Source: Victivallaceae bacterium (GTDB taxonomy: Bacteria; Verrucomicrobiota; Lentisphaeria; Victivallales; Victivallaceae). From it: a stretch of DNA of 64,000 bases. The number at the start of each line of letters is the position of its first letter. The stretch's first letter is position 1. The translations under genes and the position numbers were made by a program. Of the stretch, positions 61,303 to 64,000 are shown one piece after another. The notes below the pieces were generated by a model. It was not told the DNA's origin. It worked only from the letters and a program-made list of their open reading frames with translations, and did no database searches. The stretch covers positions 62,001 through 126,000 of the forward strand of contig JAQUTL010000003.1 of assembly GCA_028709805.1 (NCBI GenBank), written 5' to 3'.

Positions 61303-64000
61303 GATTGTCCGGAAAATTTGCGGCGGCGTGCGCGGCGGCGGCGGCATGGTGCGTGTTTTTTTCGCCGGATGCCGCGGCGCTGACTGTGGCGATCGAGGGT
61401 TTTACATGCGATTTTGAGTGGATGGAGCGGGCGGAGGACTATTGGTTTCTCCGGCTGGACGGCATTGGCCACCGGATCGTTCCGGCGGGCGGCAAAGAGC
61501 ATTATCTGGAACTGGAGAGTGCGAAGCCGACGCGGCGGATTGAACTTGAGGTCGGGTTGAATCTGTTTTATACCGCCGATATGGCGATCGGGTTCCGCTG
61601 TCGGGAGTCGGGAGCCGGAGACCATGGACGTGTTGTGGCGGACGTTTACACCGAGAACGGCGGCCATTACCGCTATGATGCCGGAAATTCTTCCGCGGAC
61701 TGGCGGAGCGTTGAGATAAAACTTGACAAGATGACTGCGGTTCAGGGGGCGGCGCCGGAAGCCGGTAAAACGGTTCTGACCAAACTGACGATCGGTCTGG
61801 AAATTCCGGACAGCGGTCTTCCTGAGCGGTCGCTGCGTCTTGATCTTGACGATGTGCAACTCTATGCCGGAGAACAGATTCCATTGCGTTCTGAGGCCAA
61901 TCCGATATTTTTCAACTGGCGGCGCGGCATGGGCGAAGTGTCGCTGGAATATTCGCAGGATAAAGCGTTTCCGGCCAACGCCGCCGTTCGCGTTGTCACT
62001 TCTGAAAACTTCTATACGCCGGATGGATTCATGACGCCCGGCCGCTGGTATTACCGGGTGACAGCGGCTGACGGACGGCGGCTTCCCGCCGTAACCGTAG
62101 ACCTGCCGGAAACCGCGCATCGATTCACGACCGCCGCGTTTCATGCCGGCGATATGGTGAAGAAGCCGCGGCCGTGGCTGAACCGTCCGCAGCCTGCGCT
62201 GACGGACGAACAGCGCGCCGCCATGCTAAAACAGTTTGCCGACGATTTTGCGGTCAAGCCGCATCCGAATCCGCCGCCGTTCCGTGAGGGAGACCCCGAT
62301 TATCCGAGTTTCATCTCCTGGTACGGCGGCGTCCATGACCGGCTGATCATCGCCGCCGGAGCCCGGCTTCAGCGCATGGCGGAAATTGCCGCCGCGACCG
62401 GAGACGAGTCGTTGTATCCCCGGCTTCTTGAATATGCGCTGCTGATTTGCGCGTGGGACCCGGACGGCGGCTCCAGCCACCTTGCCGGAGACATCGGGGC
62501 CTATCACGTTCAGCGCGGCCTCGACGCCGCGTATGACGTTCTGCATGACCAATTTGACGCCGAAACGCTCAAGCCTTTGCGCGACAATGTAAAATTGCGC
62601 GCCATGCAGGTCTGGGTGTCGCTTAATCCGTTCACCCGGAATCAGCGCAGGGAATACAACAATCACGCCTGGCTGGCCGTGTACGGCATGGCCGAGGCCG
62701 GAGTTGTGCTGTGCGGCGACGATCCGGACGCCGAACGGCTGGTCGAATACTCCCGCGAGCTTTTCATCGGCCTGTTTCTGGCGGTGCAGGGCGGCGACGG
62801 CGAAAACGGCGAAGGCATCGGTTATTGGAGCTACGGCGGAAATTTTCTGAAACTTTACGCCCAGATGATGAAGGAGAGTTGCGGGATTGACCTGTTCCGC
62901 CATCCGTGGCTTGGCCGGACTGTGATGTTTCCGATTTACACCTGTATCCCGAACGCCTATGCGATAAGTTTTGCCAACACCGGCAAACCGAACCACGGCG
63001 TCCGTGGACCGTTGAAGCCGGACAAATCGGCCGGAGAATACATTGCCGAACTGGCGGCGTTCAGCAACAATCCGTACGGCGTGTGGTACGCCGGAAAAAG
63101 TTCACCGTTCAACGGTGTTGAGCCGAAAGTTCCGGTTGACCTGCCGCCTTCGATATTTTATCCGAGCATCGGCTGGGCGGTGTTCAACACCTCGCTGGCC
63201 GACGGGTTCCGCAATGTTTCGGTGGCGCAGCGGGCGGCGGTCTTCGCCTCCGGGCATCAGCATGACGATCAGAACAACATTCTCATCAACGCCTATGGCG
63301 ACAAACTGCTGATAAACTCCGGCTACTACGACTATTACGGCAGCCGCCATTTCAATGAATATTCAACGCAGACGCAGGCGCACAACACGCTGCTGGTCAA
63401 CGACCGCACGCAGGGAACCCGTCGCGGCGGCCACGGCGGGAAACTTACCGCGTTCTCCGATTCAAAATACTTCGGGTACACCGTCGGGGAAGCGGGAAAT
63501 CCGACGGTCAACGCGGGGAAACTGACCCGCTGGACCCGCCGAACACTGTTCATTAAACCTGATTTTGTCGTGGTGCATGACATTGTGAACGCGAATGAAC
63601 CGGTGAAACTCAGCTTTCTGGCGCACGCCGCCCACCCGCTTTATGCGTATGACCCGATGGGCTATTTCGATATTGTCGGTGAACGGGCGGAGCTTTACGC
63701 AAAATTCATTCATCCCAAACTTAAGCTGACCACATCCACCGGTTATCCGGTCAATCCGGTGCGTCCGCGCGGCAACAATGAACCGCTGGACGAAGCGGTC
63801 ATTGCCCGGGAATGGCATCTGAAGGCCGACACGGCGGAGAAGGTCACTGATTGCGACATTATGACCGCAATGCAAATCCGCGCACTTCCGGCCGACCGCG
63901 TTGGGCGAGCTGAAATGTCGGCGGTTGACTGTGAAAACGGCCGCGCCGTGCAAATTCTGACGGCGGACGGCGGACGGATCGTCGTCATGTCCGGACTGAC
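61299..64000 (+). CDS. Secreted heparinase II/III-like polysaccharide lyase (partial, 3' end off window)
   Basis: I translated the frame from the ATG at 61299, which overlaps the acpS stop; it stays open to the window end (900 codons). A signal peptide (RLSGKFAAACAAAAAWCVFF...AAA) is followed by a beta domain, an alpha-toroid region and a beta-sandwich of heparinase II/III type. Diagnostic pieces are NNHAW (454-458), HQHDDQNN at 653-660 and a following LINSGYYDYYGS...AHNTLLVN stretch. Such enzymes cleave uronic acid-containing glycans (heparin, alginate and similar) in the periplasm or outside. Substrate specificity cannot be read from the motifs. Confidence 0.85.
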   Translation, partial: MRLSGKFAAACAAAAAWCVFFSPDAAALTVAIEGFTCDFEWMERAEDYWFLRLDGIGHRIVPAGGKEHYLELESAKPTRRIELEVGLNLFYTADMAIGFRCRESGAGDHGRVVADVYTENGGHYRYDAGNSSADWRSVEIKLDKMTAVQGAAPEAGKTVLTKLTIGLEIPDSGLPERSLRLDLDDVQLYAGEQIPLRSEANPIFFNWRRGMGEVSLEYSQDKAFPANAAVRVVTSENFYTPDGFMTPGRWYYRVTAADGRRLPAVTVDLPETAHRFTTAAFHAGDMVKKPRPWLNRPQPALTDEQRAAMLKQFADDFAVKPHPNPPPFREGDPDYPSFISWYGGVHDRLIIAAGARLQRMAEIAAATGDESLYPRLLEYALLICAWDPDGGSSHLAGDIGAYHVQRGLDAAYDVLHDQFDAETLKPLRDNVKLRAMQVWVSLNPFTRNQRREYNNHAWLAVYGMAEAGVVLCGDDPDAERLVEYSRELFIGLFLAVQGGDGENGEGIGYWSYGGNFLKLYAQMMKESCGIDLFRHPWLGRTVMFPIYTCIPNAYAISFANTGKPNHGVRGPLKPDKSAGEYIAELAAFSNNPYGVWYAGKSSPFNGVEPKVPVDLPPSIFYPSIGWAVFNTSLADGFRNVSVAQRAAVFASGHQHDDQNNILINAYGDKLLINSGYYDYYGSRHFNEYSTQTQAHNTLLVNDRTQGTRRGGHGGKLTAFSDSKYFGYTVGEAGNPTVNAGKLTRWTRRTLFIKPDFVVVHDIVNANEPVKLSFLAHAAHPLYAYDPMGYFDIVGERAELYAKFIHPKLKLTTSTGYPVNPVRPRGNNEPLDEAVIAREWHLKADTAEKVTDCDIMTAMQIRALPADRVGRAEMSAVDCENGRAVQILTADGGRIVVMSGL

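Overview
This 64-kb window is chromosomal DNA from a GC-rich, Gram-negative-type bacterium. It carries LPS synthesis (lpxK), many lipoprotein signals, a secretin and a TolQ/ExbB-like channel. Several traits point to the PVC superphylum, most likely Lentisphaerota (Victivallis-like, gut-associated). These are the Chlamydia-Pmp style GGA[ILV]/FxxN adhesin, secreted GH20 and heparinase-type glycan enzymes, GTP-type PEPCK, and a strong bias to Shine-Dalgarno starts and tight ATGA gene overlaps. This placement is inferred from gene content, not from a phylogeny. There is no rRNA, CRISPR array, transposase or phage gene.

Layout. 1-10.2 kb (mostly minus strand): lpxK behind a LeuA/citramalate-synthase-like gene; a lipoprotein-uxs-murF-sir2-orphan cluster; an HD hydrolase coupled to a fused nucleotidyltransferase/GHMP sugar kinase. 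10.3-16.4 kb (plus): a U32-like Fe-S protein and rsmE, then dnaK-groES-groEL behind a sigma-54-type promoter. 16.5-24 kb: secreted metallophosphoesterase, two small membrane proteins, two tandem tRNA-Asp genes, rmuC, a DUF1848 protein, and pckG with duplicated terminators. 24.1-32.1 kb: six tightly coupled plus-strand genes (ExbB/MotA-like channel, ExbD-like anchor, large exported protein, lipase-like lipoprotein, DUF4105 membrane protein, EamA transporter). I recognise no named system here, and it is the best candidate for an undescribed machine. 32.1-37.1 kb: argH, a phosphoesterase lipoprotein, a small lipoprotein and an MFS sugar-type transporter. 37.1-42 kb (minus): an operon joining a secretin to a MacA/MacB-type efflux pump. 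42.1-47.1 kb: tyrA, an orphan ABC ATPase, a Cys-rich lipoprotein under a perfect Fur box, and a secreted GH20 hexosaminidase. 47.3-51.5 kb: a Pmp-like adhesin gene broken by one in-frame stop and one frameshift. 51.7-64 kb: a membrane glycosyltransferase-like protein, tilS, then divergent rdgB-dnaE-sodium symporter-acpS-heparinase-like gene, the last cut by the window end.

Regulation. Hand-read sigma-70-type promoters share a TTGnnn -35 and a -10 of the form TA(T/G/C)ATT, with TATATT in nine of them and spacers of 16-17 bp. Rho-independent terminators are clear after groEL, pckG, the tyrA/ABC pair, GH20 and the adhesin. No gene-free stretch exceeds about 300 bp.
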